Of a DNA stretch of 64,000 nucleotides, positions 19,518-28,642 are shown one piece after another. The translations under genes and the position numbers were made by a program. Numbering within the stretch: the stretch's first letter is position 1; the number at the start of each line of letters is the position of its first letter. The stretch is from Kofleriaceae bacterium (GTDB lineage: Bacteria > Myxococcota_A > Polyangia > Haliangiales > Haliangiaceae). The stretch spans positions 149,555-213,554 of the forward strand of contig JANTGM010000001.1 in NCBI GenBank assembly GCA_024762925.1, in the 5' to 3' direction. The notes beneath the pieces are model-generated. The model was given only the letters and a program-made list of their open reading frames with translations, ran no database searches and was not told the origin of the DNA.

Positions 19518-20408
19518 TTAGCCGTCAATCAGATCTTGCATGCAGGTCGCGGCAACGTCACCGGCCCAGTTTCGCTTGTTGATGAAGTAGTGTCGAATCT
19601 TGCCCTCGCGGTCGACGACAAAACTCTCGGGAACTGCGGTGATGCCATAGCTCTTTGCAATCGCACCAAGGTTGCCGTCATCGTTTGGCGGATCGATGAG
19701 AACCTGAAGCTTCTCGCTGTTCTTTAGGTTGATCGTTTTGGTGACACCATTGCGATTCACTTGAATCGACATGCTACCTCGCGCACCTCGCAGTGCCTCG
19801 TCGAGCTGCCCTGGACTTTCGATTGGAAGCCCGTTGAGGCTGACGATTCGATCTAGACGACGCAAGCCACCCTGGGCTGCTGCGCGCCCACGATCAATGC
19901 GAGCAACGAGAACTTGTTGCCCTGTTCCCGCTAGGTCTTTTGGATTGCGAATGCCGTAGGTCTCTGGCTTTCGAAGAATCTCGTCTGCGGTCGCAACTTC
20001 GAAGCCCATCATGGCGCGACGAACGGGGGCCCAGTCCTTGTCGGAGGCAACGGCAAGCACCACCACTCCGTCATCTAAAGTGTCATCTTGGAACTTCTCA
20101 AGACTGGGCTTCTCCGAGCGACACACCGAACACCAACTTGCCCAGAAATTGACGACTACGATCTTTCCTCGGTACTGGCTGAGACTCACAGGATTCCCAG
20201 CAGCGTCTTGCAGCGTGAAGTCTTGCGCTTCAAGTTCTGGAGTCATTTGCCCGAGAGCCTCATTGACCGCGCTTGGTCGCATGCCATTGCAAGCGGCGCG
20301 AACCGCGCGAGCCTGAGCGGGCTGTAATATGCGCAGGTATTGGATGAGGAGGAGGGCGCCGATAGCGGCCACCACCCCAAGGATGAGCTGATTTCGAAGT
20401 TCTTTCAC
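19518..20408 (-). CDS. TlpA-like membrane-anchored thioredoxin with an inserted PDZ domain
   Basis: Periplasm-facing redox protein of 296 residues. One N-terminal membrane helix (about 8-28), then a TlpA/ResA-type thioredoxin fold with the redox pair Cys93/Cys96 in WASWCSVCR. After the third strand (VVVLAVASDKDW) a PDZ-like domain (about 163-235: VLVARIDRGRAAAQGGL, DRIVSLNG, SMSIQVNRNG) is inserted. The thioredoxin fold then resumes with the cis-Pro loop TAVPESFVVD (Pro260) and the last strand. Family knowledge: such proteins reduce or isomerise disulfides, often for cytochrome c maturation. Inference: PDZ selects a client. The response regulator gene follows. Confidence 0.9.
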   Translation of the reverse strand: MKELRNQLILGVVAAIGALLLIQYLRILQPAQARAVRAACNGMRPSAVNEALGQMTPELEAQDFTLQDAAGNPVSLSQYRGKIVVVNFWASWCSVCRSEKPSLEKFQDDTLDDGVVVLAVASDKDWAPVRRAMMGFEVATADEILRKPETYGIRNPKDLAGTGQQVLVARIDRGRAAAQGGLRRLDRIVSLNGLPIESPGQLDEALRGARGSMSIQVNRNGVTKTINLKNSEKLQVLIDPPNDDGNLGAIAKSYGITAVPESFVVDREGKIRHYFINKRNWAGDVAATCMQDLIDG

Positions 20409-20466
20409 AGCAGCATGATTCCGACAAGATGTGTCTTTTTTGGGAGACCGGAAGCCTGGTGCTAGC

Positions 20467-20491
20467 TTGCCTGCGTTACAGGCCGAGGCAA
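20467..20491. promoter_or_regulatory. Inverted repeat in the thioredoxin/DUF4388 divergent spacer
   Basis: TTGCCT (20467-20472) and AGGCAA (20486-20491) are perfect complements, with a nested GCCTG-CGTTA-CAGGC inside. It lies in the 135-bp divergent region and could be an operator for either gene. Confidence 0.35.
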
Positions 20492-20543
20492 ATGCACAAA
20501 GCTCGTAGATTGTAGCGAAGTTTCGAGTATCCTCAAGCTCGCC

Positions 20544-21662
20544 ATGTCAGTACGAGGGTCTCTGCGCACCATGTCCATCGAAGATGTCTTCGATTGGATT
20601 GACAGACGTGCCCTTGTGGGGCACCTCTCAGTTGAGCGGGGAGATGCAGCTCACTCATTCCACTTTGACGAGGGCATGATTACCGCTGCCTCATCAAATC
20701 TGCCAGGTGAGCACCTCGGGCAGCTCCTGATGAGCCGTGGCCTAGTGACCGAGGAACAACTTAGCCAAGCATTCGCCGTGCAAGCTGACACAGGAGTCTT
20801 CTTGGGGAAGGTGCTGTTGATGAGCGGTGCCCTCGATGAAGCGGCGTTAAAAGAGGTCCTGGAGATCAAACTGCGTGAGGCCGTGTGGGACGTACTGTCG
20901 TGGCAGGGGGGGCACTTTCACTTCGAAGAGGGCGAGCGTACTGGTGCCGAGTTTGCGATCCGGGTGCCCCTCCACACCACCTTGGATCTGGGCAAGCTGC
21001 AAGTGCGCAGATGGCAGGTCATTCGCGAGCGCATCCCATCGGATCAAATGCGCTTCTGGGTCGCCGACTTTTTTGCTGTGCAAGACCCAAACAGCAGCGA
21101 GCGCGTACAGGCACAGATAGCGAGGCTGATCGAGTGTGTGGAGCGTGGGCTCACTGTCAACCAGATGGTGCTTGAGCATCATGGTCGCCGCTTCCAGGTC
21201 ATGTCACTCTTGTGCCAGCTGCTCGAACGAGGAGCGCTATTGGCCGAACGCCGTTCCGAGGTACGGCCAGAGACGGGGGAAGAAGACACAACGACAGAGA
21301 TCGAGGCCGCTGCCCGCGGTCGAGCGGCTGGTGGCAATAAAGAAGGAGCTCTCGAACTCACAACCGAGGCACTTGCGCGGGACCCAGAGAACGAGAGCCT
21401 CAAGACGCTTCACAAAGAGCTTCAGCGCTCGCTTTTCGCTGAATTGAGTCGAGAGTTTCTTGGGGCGTTTCGCGTACCGAAGCTCTTGGTCGAGCGAGAT
21501 GAACTTGCCAACGTGGAACTCGATGATCACGAACGCTACCTTGTAGGTCGCATTGACGGACACTGGGACTTGCTCTCACTTGTAAGAATTTCACCAATCC
21601 GCGAAGTCGATGCCTTGTTAACGTTTAAGCGGTTGCAAGATCGCGGTTTGATCGAATTGTAG
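20544..21662 (+). CDS. DUF4388 (PATAN-like) regulatory protein
   Basis: A 372-residue cytosolic protein. The N-terminal third (about 1-140) matches the DUF4388 pattern seen in deltaproteobacterial and cyanobacterial signalling proteins: GSLRTMSIEDVFDWI, GHLSVERG, SFHFDEGMITAASS, then LGQLLMSRGLVTEEQL and LSWQGGHFHFEEG. A helical middle (about 170-330) and a C-terminal winged-helix-like segment (LLSLVRISPIREVDALLTFKRLQDRGLIEL) follow. A Met at codon 10 is an alternative start. It is the first gene of a three-gene cluster. Precise function unknown; PATAN-type domains are thought to mediate protein contacts in two-component pathways. Confidence 0.85.
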   Translation: MSVRGSLRTMSIEDVFDWIDRRALVGHLSVERGDAAHSFHFDEGMITAASSNLPGEHLGQLLMSRGLVTEEQLSQAFAVQADTGVFLGKVLLMSGALDEAALKEVLEIKLREAVWDVLSWQGGHFHFEEGERTGAEFAIRVPLHTTLDLGKLQVRRWQVIRERIPSDQMRFWVADFFAVQDPNSSERVQAQIARLIECVERGLTVNQMVLEHHGRRFQVMSLLCQLLERGALLAERRSEVRPETGEEDTTTEIEAAARGRAAGGNKEGALELTTEALARDPENESLKTLHKELQRSLFAELSREFLGAFRVPKLLVERDELANVELDDHERYLVGRIDGHWDLLSLVRISPIREVDALLTFKRLQDRGLIEL

Positions 21663-21676
21663 AAGGAGTTGTCGCT

Positions 21677-22438
21677 TTGGCAAGTGAGCCCAATAGCCTA
21701 CTACCCCGTAGTGGCATCGGCCTGGACGGTCCTCATCTGGTGATTGCTCCTCCGGGCAATCCGGCCATCGCCTTGGACGCTCGCCTTCTCGATCGCATCC
21801 AACTCATCAATCGCTCGGGGACTAGCGCCTATATGATGGGAACCATGGCTGCAGGCGGAGTTGTGGCTGGTGCTCTCTCGCTGATTCCCGGTGGGCCATT
21901 TGTGGCGGCAGGTATGGCATATCTCGCCCATGAGAGGTTTTCTGAAGGGCGTCGTCGAACATCGAGCCGAGACTTGTCTCTCGTTCTTGGCAGTCTAGAA
22001 GTTGCGCTACATGTGGCTGACGGCCCGGAGGCGGCAAAGCGCATTGCCGATACCCTCTCACAGTACAGCCGGTCTGCGCCCATTACTCGTCCTGAGGTCT
22101 ACCAAGACGCCAAGCAGCGAATGCGCGATCAGATTGCTGGCAAGTCCAAGTCGAATGAGCAAGAAGCTCGGCTTGGCTTGCGAGTCGGAGATGAGACAGT
22201 GACGGTCGCCGGGGAGTTCTTGAAGGTTGGCAACGTTCGCTTCCGAATTCCTGAGGTTCGGGAGTACGCCTTGCGAGGTGGCAACTTGCCGTTGCCAGGC
22301 GGGCGACTGTTGCAGGCCGCCCTCGGACTCTTGGTTGTGGCAGCGGACGAGCGTGCCCGCAATGGTGAGGACCTCGCGCTGCTTGGCAAGCGCATCGCAG
22401 CCTACGAAGAGTGGACCGGTCGGAACGCGATCCGATGA
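21677..22438 (+). CDS. Hypothetical protein with a hydrophobic Gly-rich hairpin
   Basis: 253 residues, no family recognised. Starts at TTG, chosen because AGAAGGAG lies 8 nt upstream and no ATG fits. Residues about 50-80 form a Gly/Ala-rich hydrophobic stretch (MMGTMAAGGVVAGALSLIPG) that could be a membrane hairpin; the flanking parts are soluble and charged, with a repeated LRVGDETVTVAGEFLKVGNVRF beta-like segment around 165-185. It lies 14 nt after the DUF4388 gene and its stop overlaps the next gene (ATGA), so the three are probably cotranscribed. Confidence 0.8.
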   Translation: MASEPNSLLPRSGIGLDGPHLVIAPPGNPAIALDARLLDRIQLINRSGTSAYMMGTMAAGGVVAGALSLIPGGPFVAAGMAYLAHERFSEGRRRTSSRDLSLVLGSLEVALHVADGPEAAKRIADTLSQYSRSAPITRPEVYQDAKQRMRDQIAGKSKSNEQEARLGLRVGDETVTVAGEFLKVGNVRFRIPEVREYALRGGNLPLPGGRLLQAALGLLVVAADERARNGEDLALLGKRIAAYEEWTGRNAIR

Positions 22439-23283
22439 GTCGCTGGGCCATTCTTGGTTGTGGCTATGTTGGAAAACGGCTGGCCGCCACACTGCTAGAC
22501 CTGGGGCACCAAGTTCTCGTCACAAGTCGCAGCGAAGAGGGCCGCAAGGCGTTGGCAAAAGCACTGCCGGGGGCTCGTGCGGTTCGTTACCTTATGGGTG
22601 AGGACATTGAGAATTGTTCTCAGTACGACGTTGTTGTCATCAGCTCAGCGCCAGGTTCTGAGGCGCCCGTGCCCGAGCAGGCCGTCGCAGAGCAGCTGAG
22701 CCCCTCGCAGCGGATTCTCTACCTTTCCACCACAGGGGTTTACGCACCGGCGTTTGGCGTTGCTGTTGAGGACGACTTTGAGATTGCCCCAGGCTCAGAG
22801 CGTTCGCTTCGCCGTTTGCGTGTTGAAGAGGCGCTGCAGTCCTGTCATGCGTCGACGGTAGCTTTGCGCATTTCGGGAATCTACGGGCCAAGCCGCGGCG
22901 TTCATATGCGAATGCGTCGTGGTGACTATCGTCTCATTGGCGCTGCAGACACCCTCGTGAGCCGAATCTACGTGGATGACCTAGTTGACGCCATTGTGAT
23001 GCTGGGCTCTCAAACTCGGCTGCCACACCAAACCTTTGTGATCGGGGATGAGGAGCCAACCACGGCAAGCGAGCATGCGCGCGGAATCTCCGAGCGGCTT
23101 GGCCTGCCGATGCCTTCAACAGTCGATCCGAGCGAGGTGAGCGCGGCGGTGCGAGCAATGCTCGGTGCAGATCGCAAGGTGATCCCAAGGCGTCTGCACG
23201 AACTTGGTTGGCGTGCAAAACACCCAACGTGGCGTGAGGGCCTAACCGCAGCACTTGCAGAAGAACAGAAGCTGTCGCAGTGA
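22435..23283 (+). CDS. NAD(P)-dependent epimerase/SDR protein (YeeZ-like)
   Basis: 282 residues, Rossmann fold with the N-terminal dinucleotide motif GCGYVGKRLA. The family Ser/Thr and Tyr-like active region is YLSTTGVYAP, followed by LRISGIYGPSRG and SRIYVDDLVDAI, as in YeeZ/WcaG-type extended SDRs. The usual YxxxK is replaced by an YAP context, so catalysis on a nucleotide sugar is doubtful. The ATG at 22435 overlaps the upstream stop (ATGA) and is preferred over 22411. Substrate unknown. Confidence 0.88.
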   Translation: MSRWAILGCGYVGKRLAATLLDLGHQVLVTSRSEEGRKALAKALPGARAVRYLMGEDIENCSQYDVVVISSAPGSEAPVPEQAVAEQLSPSQRILYLSTTGVYAPAFGVAVEDDFEIAPGSERSLRRLRVEEALQSCHASTVALRISGIYGPSRGVHMRMRRGDYRLIGAADTLVSRIYVDDLVDAIVMLGSQTRLPHQTFVIGDEEPTTASEHARGISERLGLPMPSTVDPSEVSAAVRAMLGADRKVIPRRLHELGWRAKHPTWREGLTAALAEEQKLSQ

Positions 23284-23289
23284 GAGACG

Positions 23290-24123
23290 CTACGGTACAA
23301 GCTGCAGCTGGCCGAGCCGAGTGGTGTCGCACCATGGATAGCTGCCACCCTGTCCAGCACAGCAGCTTGTGCAGCTGTCGGTGAGCGGGAGGTGCCAAAC
23401 TCCATAGGCATCAATGCCCGTGTTGCCCTCTCCGTCATCGTCGTTGATGGCGATATTGAAGCCGAGCATGCTGTTGTTTCCCGCTCCCAGATCCTCGCGG
23501 TCGAGGCCTATCTCGATGTTGTATCCGGTTGCAGTGGGAAGAATGGAGCCAACGAGGCCAATTGGGGCTGGGCCCAGGCTCGCATACACGCCCTCGGCTC
23601 CAATCACGAGCCAGTGGTCATCGTCGTTATAGGGGCCGCTACGGTCGTTTTGCCCATCGATGGATAGCTCGATGGAGTCGTCGTTGTAGGTGCTCACGCT
23701 GTTGTCCACGAGCAAGTCGTCGACGACCTCGATGAAGAAGTAGATGCTGTCATCGTCGTAGAGCGAAGCCATGCGCAAGGAGGCGTCGGGTATGTAACTG
23801 CCCAGTGCTTCTAGTTGTGGCGAATCCGCGATCGCGAAATCCACGAAGGTCGCTGCCTGCCAGACCGCTTCAAGCTCGCCATCTAGGGTGAGCTCCTGCG
23901 TGCGGCGGAAACTCTGCAGGGTTCCGTCTGAGACGGAGGGAGCCGCGTCGGCCGTGCCTTGAGGAGCGGCATCGGCCACGGAGCTTTCGGCGCTATCGGG
24001 CGCGGGGCCCGCGTCCGTAGAGAGAGTGTCGTTGTTGCCACCGCTCGCAGACTCAAATGCCACTGAGGTATCGAATGAGCAGGCTCCCACAACCGCTGCC
24101 GAAGCGAGCATTGCAAAGCGCAT
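23290..24123 (-). CDS. Lipoprotein with a CBM9-like domain
   Basis: 277 residues from ATG 24123, chosen because MRFAMLASAAVVGAC gives a lipobox at Cys15; the frame is open to 24189. An Ala/Asp/Ser-rich linker (about 25-70) is followed by a beta-rich domain (about 75-265) resembling carbohydrate-binding family 9: LTLDGELEAVWQAA, DDSIYFFIEVVDDLL, DDSIELSIDGQN, GYNIEIGLDREDLG. These domains often bind sugars or heme-type ligands in secreted enzymes. Four Cys near the end (CTSCC, CDTT) may form disulfides. It converges on the epimerase gene with a 6-nt gap. Confidence 0.82.
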   Translation of the reverse strand: MRFAMLASAAVVGACSFDTSVAFESASGGNNDTLSTDAGPAPDSAESSVADAAPQGTADAAPSVSDGTLQSFRRTQELTLDGELEAVWQAATFVDFAIADSPQLEALGSYIPDASLRMASLYDDDSIYFFIEVVDDLLVDNSVSTYNDDSIELSIDGQNDRSGPYNDDDHWLVIGAEGVYASLGPAPIGLVGSILPTATGYNIEIGLDREDLGAGNNSMLGFNIAINDDDGEGNTGIDAYGVWHLPLTDSCTSCCAGQGGSYPWCDTTRLGQLQLVP

Positions 24124-24269
24124 ACTGAGTGTGTGGGCGTGTCCTCCCATGGAGGCGGCGACACTACATGGTGGCTCCTCATTTGGCACGAGCTTTTGTG
24201 ACTGTGCTTCGGAAAAGGACGCAACACCTTGTAATCTAAGGGGTCCCCTGAAGGGATCCGCGTTCTCTG

Positions 24270-25715
24270 CTACTCGGTGCGTCGGCGACGGAATACCAGC
24301 AGATAGAGGGCTAGAGCCGTCAAGAAGAATGGCAGGCCCCCCTCAGTCCCCTGCTGGCAACCCAGACAGCTGTCGTCATCGTCATCGCCATCGCCATCAC
24401 CGGCATCTGGCCCCACACTGCCACCATCGTTGTTCGAGGGGCCGGCATCGCCCGCTTCGCAAATGCCAAGCGTTGTGCACTGGGCAGGCCAGAGGTCTTG
24501 AGCACAGGTGTACTGGGCCGTCCCGCTGTCACACTCGAGTGGACCGACGATATCGTCAAAGCGAATGACCGGAGTCCAAGTTTGCCCCTTGTCTACCGAG
24601 CTTCCAAAGGCAAAGAGGTCGGGAGCAAAGTTGCCACCACACGCAAATAGGGAATTGTCTGAGGCGCGCTCTCCAACACATCCAAGCTTTGGTTCTTGTG
24701 TTGGCCTGGTCCAAGTCCCGGCTTCACCGGTTGCCGAGATGAAGACGCATCCCTTGTTTGGCAGGCCTCCATCGGCAAGCGGGGCGTTTAAATCCTCGGT
24801 GCATGGCGTCTCTGTCCCTGCGATGACGGTCTCATCTGCCAGAACCGCAAAGCCGCTGATGATTCCGCCCATCTCGAGGACCTTCGTCCAGCTCACACCA
24901 CCATCGGAAGAGCGATAGATGTCGTCGCCCTGGGGATCGCGAGCACCGAGAACACGTGCGTAGACGATGTCGGGGTTGGTCGATGAAATGCCTTCCAAGA
25001 AGAGGTTGGGCTGATTCCCGAAGGTGAAGTCGGTGACTCCCAAGTCGATCCAGTTGGCTCCACCATCGATAGTCTTGTAGAGGAGCGCTGAAGGGGGCAT
25101 GCCATTTTCGCCAATCAGAAAAGCACTGACGTAGACAACATCGGGATTGCTTGCTGAAATCCGAAGCGTCTTCCACCAAGCCGAAGGGTGCAGGTTGTTC
25201 GCAGAATCGAAGCGCTGACCATTGGTGCTTACGTAAATGTCGTTGGGCGAACCACCGGTCGATGTCGTTGCCCATATCTTGCCGTCGCTCGCGACCTCAA
25301 CCTCTCCGACCCATGCATCTTTGAGCAGGATAGGCTCTCCTCCACCGCCGGTTAGGTCGTTGTAAAACTCGGTGTCTTCAAAAGTGCAGGCACCATCATG
25401 GCTAACGCGCAGTCCGTCGAATGTGGTTGCGTAGATGTCGCCATTGGAGGCAATTGCGTAGTCGGGGTCATAGGTTCCGCCATAGCCGATGGTGTCCTCA
25501 CAGACCCAGTGAAACGTGGACGCTGCATCCGTTGAGATCAGCAAGCCAAAGGTTGTTGGCAGGAGAATGCGATCGTCATTGCCTGGGTCGAAGCGAACGT
25601 TTGTTGTCGCGGGAAAGCGGCCGTTGGCAGACGCTTCATTGTGCGTGCTAACGAAGGCAGCAAGGCCAATTGTAAGTGCGAGACCGAATTGCGCGGTTTT
25701 GGCGAAACAACCCAT
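24270..25715 (-). CDS. Secreted BNR/sortilin-like beta-propeller with MYXO-CTERM-like anchor
   Basis: 481 residues from ATG 25715 (MGCFAKTAQFGLAL...ASA signal peptide). The body (about 35-430) contains repeated Asp-box-like segments (STDAASTFHW, STNGQRF, TIDGGANW, SSDGGVSW, SVDKGQTW), the pattern of BNR/Vps10 propellers. An Asp-rich linker precedes CLGC, a membrane helix (PFFLTALALYLLVF) and RRRR, as in MYXO-CTERM signals processed for surface display. Ligand and role unknown. No glycosidase residues are evident, so it is unlikely to be an active sialidase. Confidence 0.88.
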   Translation of the reverse strand: MGCFAKTAQFGLALTIGLAAFVSTHNEASANGRFPATTNVRFDPGNDDRILLPTTFGLLISTDAASTFHWVCEDTIGYGGTYDPDYAIASNGDIYATTFDGLRVSHDGACTFEDTEFYNDLTGGGGEPILLKDAWVGEVEVASDGKIWATTSTGGSPNDIYVSTNGQRFDSANNLHPSAWWKTLRISASNPDVVYVSAFLIGENGMPPSALLYKTIDGGANWIDLGVTDFTFGNQPNLFLEGISSTNPDIVYARVLGARDPQGDDIYRSSDGGVSWTKVLEMGGIISGFAVLADETVIAGTETPCTEDLNAPLADGGLPNKGCVFISATGEAGTWTRPTQEPKLGCVGERASDNSLFACGGNFAPDLFAFGSSVDKGQTWTPVIRFDDIVGPLECDSGTAQYTCAQDLWPAQCTTLGICEAGDAGPSNNDGGSVGPDAGDGDGDDDDDSCLGCQQGTEGGLPFFLTALALYLLVFRRRRTE

Positions 25716-25872
25716 GCCAGCATCGTCGCACTCCAATTCACCGTGAACAAGTCCGCACTCGCTAACAACTCCTGATCACGTCAGAAGGTGCCTCAGACTG
25801 CCATTTCTGGGCGGATCCAGGGCCCATCGCGTGGCGAATGACACGTGTAGCCAATGACACACTCGATTCGCT

Positions 25873-27222
25873 TCACGAGCGTCGTCGTCGCCACAGAGCG
25901 AATAAGCCAATGATGAGCAACCAAGTCGCCCCTGACCCGCGAGAGGCGACACGACAGCCCCCTTCCTCGTTTGGCAACTCATAGCAGAAGTAGTTCTCGC
26001 CCTCATCTCGGCTATCGCATTCGAAGTCCTCTGGACAGCCTCGGCCGATGCTGAGGTCGCAAGAGACAACACAGAGACCTTCAGCGCATTGATACGAACC
26101 GCACTGTGCAGCTTCGTCGCAGGAGTCCCCAAGTGCGCCTGGAGGGCTGTCATCGTAGTAGCAGATGTTGCCAAAGGGATTGATGAGCTGACAGCTCATG
26201 CCGTTGGGGCATTGGTCGGCATTTGGATCACAGGACTCGCTGCAAAACTGATACTCAGGATCGTCTCGGTATGCAACGCAGTTGTCGGTTGTGCATTGCG
26301 TGTCGGCCCTGCAGATTTCGCCCAGATTTTGGGTCTGACAATCTGGGTCGGGCAAGTCGCAGTCGCTCGTGCAGGTTCCGTCGGGACCGCAGGGAAGACA
26401 ATCCGGGTCGTCGACACAGCCAATGGGGCCGCAGACGCCATCGAGGCCGCAGCTCGGGTCGTTCTCTTGCACCCAAGGCAAGATGAAGTCGTTGGCGTAT
26501 TGCTGCACATCGGTATCTCCGTTGGGAGGAAAGCAGTCATTGCCGGTTGTGAAGGAGTGAACGCCTGCCACCACTTCGTTGCCATCGAGGGTGAGAAAGG
26601 CAGGGCCGCCAGAGTCGCCAAAGCACACCGATAGGTTGGAGTCGCCGCTGAGAATAACATCCGCGCGCGTGTCTGTGATGGCTGTGGTTCCTTGGCGTTT
26701 TTGCCCATCAGCGTTGCCCGTATCTCGATCGTAGACGCCGAAGCCGACGTGCCGGTAATCGTCGCCCACATGTGATGTCGCAAGCGAGAGGGTGTTGAGT
26801 TCTTTGGCGATGGTTGGATCTTCGTAGGGAAAATCCATGAGCAGCATGCCGATGTCATGACCGCCTGCCAGATCACCGGTCCACATCGGGTGTTGCTTCT
26901 TTTGACCGACAGTGATGCGTACTCCGGCTCCGGTGGTGTCACCGCCAAAGTAGATGTTGGCGTTTGGATCGGAGCCGAGCATATCGATGCAGTGAGCAGC
27001 CGTGAGAATGACGCGGGGAGAAATTAGCGTGCCGGTGCAAAACGAGGATGCTCCGCCCCGAGTGAGTGCCACCACCGCGGGATCATCCGTTGAGATTTCC
27101 CCACCAATTAGTGCTTGGGGCTCGGAACGCTCCACTGTTGGGTTGGCTGGGGCCAAATCGGCGCATCCAGCATAGGTGCTGAGGACAAACGTTAGGGTGG
27201 CAAATGCACGTGGAAAGGTCAT
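25873..27222 (-). CDS. Secreted trypsin-like serine protease with Cys-rich region and MYXO-CTERM-like anchor
   Basis: S1 peptidase of 449 residues from ATG 27222 (the frame is open to 27297). The mature chain starts near ALIGGE, like the IVGG activation site. The triad is intact: His77 (TAAHC), Asp123 (GGHDIGML), Ser204 (CFGDSGGP). Residues about 255-420 are Cys-rich modules (CGLDGVCGPIGCVDDPDC, CTSDCDLPDPDC). The C-terminus has GGCRVAS, a helix (TWLLIIGLFALW) and RRRR. The N-terminus also has a possible lipobox (TYAGC, Cys20). Inference: surface-displayed protease, perhaps for predation or defence. Confidence 0.92.
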   Translation of the reverse strand: MTFPRAFATLTFVLSTYAGCADLAPANPTVERSEPQALIGGEISTDDPAVVALTRGGASSFCTGTLISPRVILTAAHCIDMLGSDPNANIYFGGDTTGAGVRITVGQKKQHPMWTGDLAGGHDIGMLLMDFPYEDPTIAKELNTLSLATSHVGDDYRHVGFGVYDRDTGNADGQKRQGTTAITDTRADVILSGDSNLSVCFGDSGGPAFLTLDGNEVVAGVHSFTTGNDCFPPNGDTDVQQYANDFILPWVQENDPSCGLDGVCGPIGCVDDPDCLPCGPDGTCTSDCDLPDPDCQTQNLGEICRADTQCTTDNCVAYRDDPEYQFCSESCDPNADQCPNGMSCQLINPFGNICYYDDSPPGALGDSCDEAAQCGSYQCAEGLCVVSCDLSIGRGCPEDFECDSRDEGENYFCYELPNEEGGCRVASRGSGATWLLIIGLFALWRRRRS

Positions 27223-27306
27223 TGGGGCCTCGAACCACTCTATCCCATGGACGCGATTGCATGGGAAGAAGAATGCTGCCCACATCGTCATGTACATTCC
27301 GCGAAA

Positions 27307-28086
27307 ATGGCTGAGCTGAAAATCGCAACTTGGAATCTCAACTCCATCCGAGCTCGAAATGATCGGCTGGTGGCCTGGCTTGATGCAAACCAGCCCGATG
27401 TCCTATGTGCTCAAGAGACCAAGGTTGTTGACGAACTTTTTCCCCACGAAGCATTGGCCAGTGTTGGCTACAGGGCGGTCGTGCACGGGCAGAAGACCTA
27501 TAATGGTGTGGCGCTCATCGCCAAAGATGAGATTCAAAATGTTGTGTGTGGGTTTGGCGATAGTATCGAAGATCCACAGGCACGTTTCATTGGTGGCACT
27601 GTCTGCGGTGTGCGTGTGTACTCAGCATATGTTCCGAATGGCAAGTCGGTTGGCAGCGAGAAGTATCAGTACAAACTCGAGTGGCTTGCCAGGCTCAAAG
27701 CATTTCTCGCCCGAAACGAGAGCGCTGGCACACCACTGGCTTTGTGCGGCGATTGGAACATCGCACCGGATGATCGGGATGTTCATGATCCACAGCTTTG
27801 GGAGGGTGGGATTCTTTGTACCGACAAGGAACGAGAAGCGCTCAAAGCCATCGTTGCTTGGGGGGTTACCGACACCTTTCGCTTGCACTGTGAGGAGGGC
27901 GGGAAATTCAGCTGGTGGGACTACCGCATGTTGGGCTTTCCCAAGAACAAAGGGCTGCGCATCGATCACATCTACGCGACCGACATCCTAAAAGAACGCT
28001 GCCTTGGCTCGGTGATCGATAGAGAAGAGCGCAAGGGCAAAGGCGCTTCGGATCACGCTCCGGTGATCGCCACGTTTGAAGCCTGA
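27307..28086 (+). CDS. xth: Exodeoxyribonuclease III (AP endonuclease)
   Basis: 259 residues from ATG 27307, where MAELKIATWNLNS matches the family start; an upstream ATG at 27247 would overlap the protease gene's promoter. Mg-dependent endonuclease/exonuclease/phosphatase fold: WNLNS, AQETK, NGVALI, CGDWNIAPDD, and SDHAPVIA with the catalytic His. Acts at abasic sites in base-excision repair. Divergent from the serine protease; convergent with the small secreted protein gene. Confidence 0.96.
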   Translation: MAELKIATWNLNSIRARNDRLVAWLDANQPDVLCAQETKVVDELFPHEALASVGYRAVVHGQKTYNGVALIAKDEIQNVVCGFGDSIEDPQARFIGGTVCGVRVYSAYVPNGKSVGSEKYQYKLEWLARLKAFLARNESAGTPLALCGDWNIAPDDRDVHDPQLWEGGILCTDKEREALKAIVAWGVTDTFRLHCEEGGKFSWWDYRMLGFPKNKGLRIDHIYATDILKERCLGSVIDREERKGKGASDHAPVIATFEA

Positions 28087-28109
28087 GATGCTCTAGGTGA
28101 AATTCTTAG

Positions 28110-28463
28110 CTACCACCAGATGCCTTGCAGTCCCACGGCTGGCACCGTTTCATCTGGCGTCTGCACTGTCATTCCAATCCACACCGCTTTGAAGCTCTTG
28201 TCCTGATGAGTGGGGAGTTGCTTGTAGGCGTAGGACTTGAACTGCAGCCAAAACTCCGGTGTCTGTGGTTCGAGTTTCGCCAGATCGCGGGCCCGAACCT
28301 CAGATTCCTCTGCTGCTGGAGCAATGGATGGCTCAACGATGGGACCTGCCACCGCACTCACAACAAGGGCTTGGCAGCCAGCTTCTGAGCAAGCCTCAGC
28401 CTCCTTCGGGGAACGTGCAAGGACGGTCAAAGCGAGGAGAGTAGAGAGCAGGAGGAGGCGCAT
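28110..28463 (-). CDS. Small secreted protein, unknown
   Basis: 117 residues with a Sec signal (MRLLLLSTLLALTVLA) and mature N-terminus containing CSEAGC. The C-terminal part (FWLQFKSYAYKQLPTHQDKS) has no family I recognise. No membrane span after the signal. Convergent with xth; nothing next to it suggests a role. Confidence 0.65.
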   Translation of the reverse strand: MRLLLLSTLLALTVLARSPKEAEACSEAGCQALVVSAVAGPIVEPSIAPAAEESEVRARDLAKLEPQTPEFWLQFKSYAYKQLPTHQDKSFKAVWIGMTVQTPDETVPAVGLQGIWW

Positions 28464-28614
28464 GGCAGGTCTAGGTGCAAGCTCGTTGCCAACCCTATCT
28501 CACTAGAATTGTGACGTAGGTTTCGCGTTTGAACTCTCATCGGCCTCCCCAAATGGGGGGGCTGGGAGTCCACATTAGGGTCTGGGCCTACCAGCTTCTG
28601 TCGTGCGAGATGCA

Positions 28615-28635
28615 TCAGGTCGTGTTGATGCACCG
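28615..28635. terminator. Hairpin between the P450 gene and the small secreted protein gene
   Basis: Inverted repeat TGCATCA...TGATGCA just downstream of the P450 stop codon on the minus strand. No T-run is visible, so it is a weak terminator candidate. Confidence 0.3.
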
Positions 28636-28642
28636 AGGCAGG

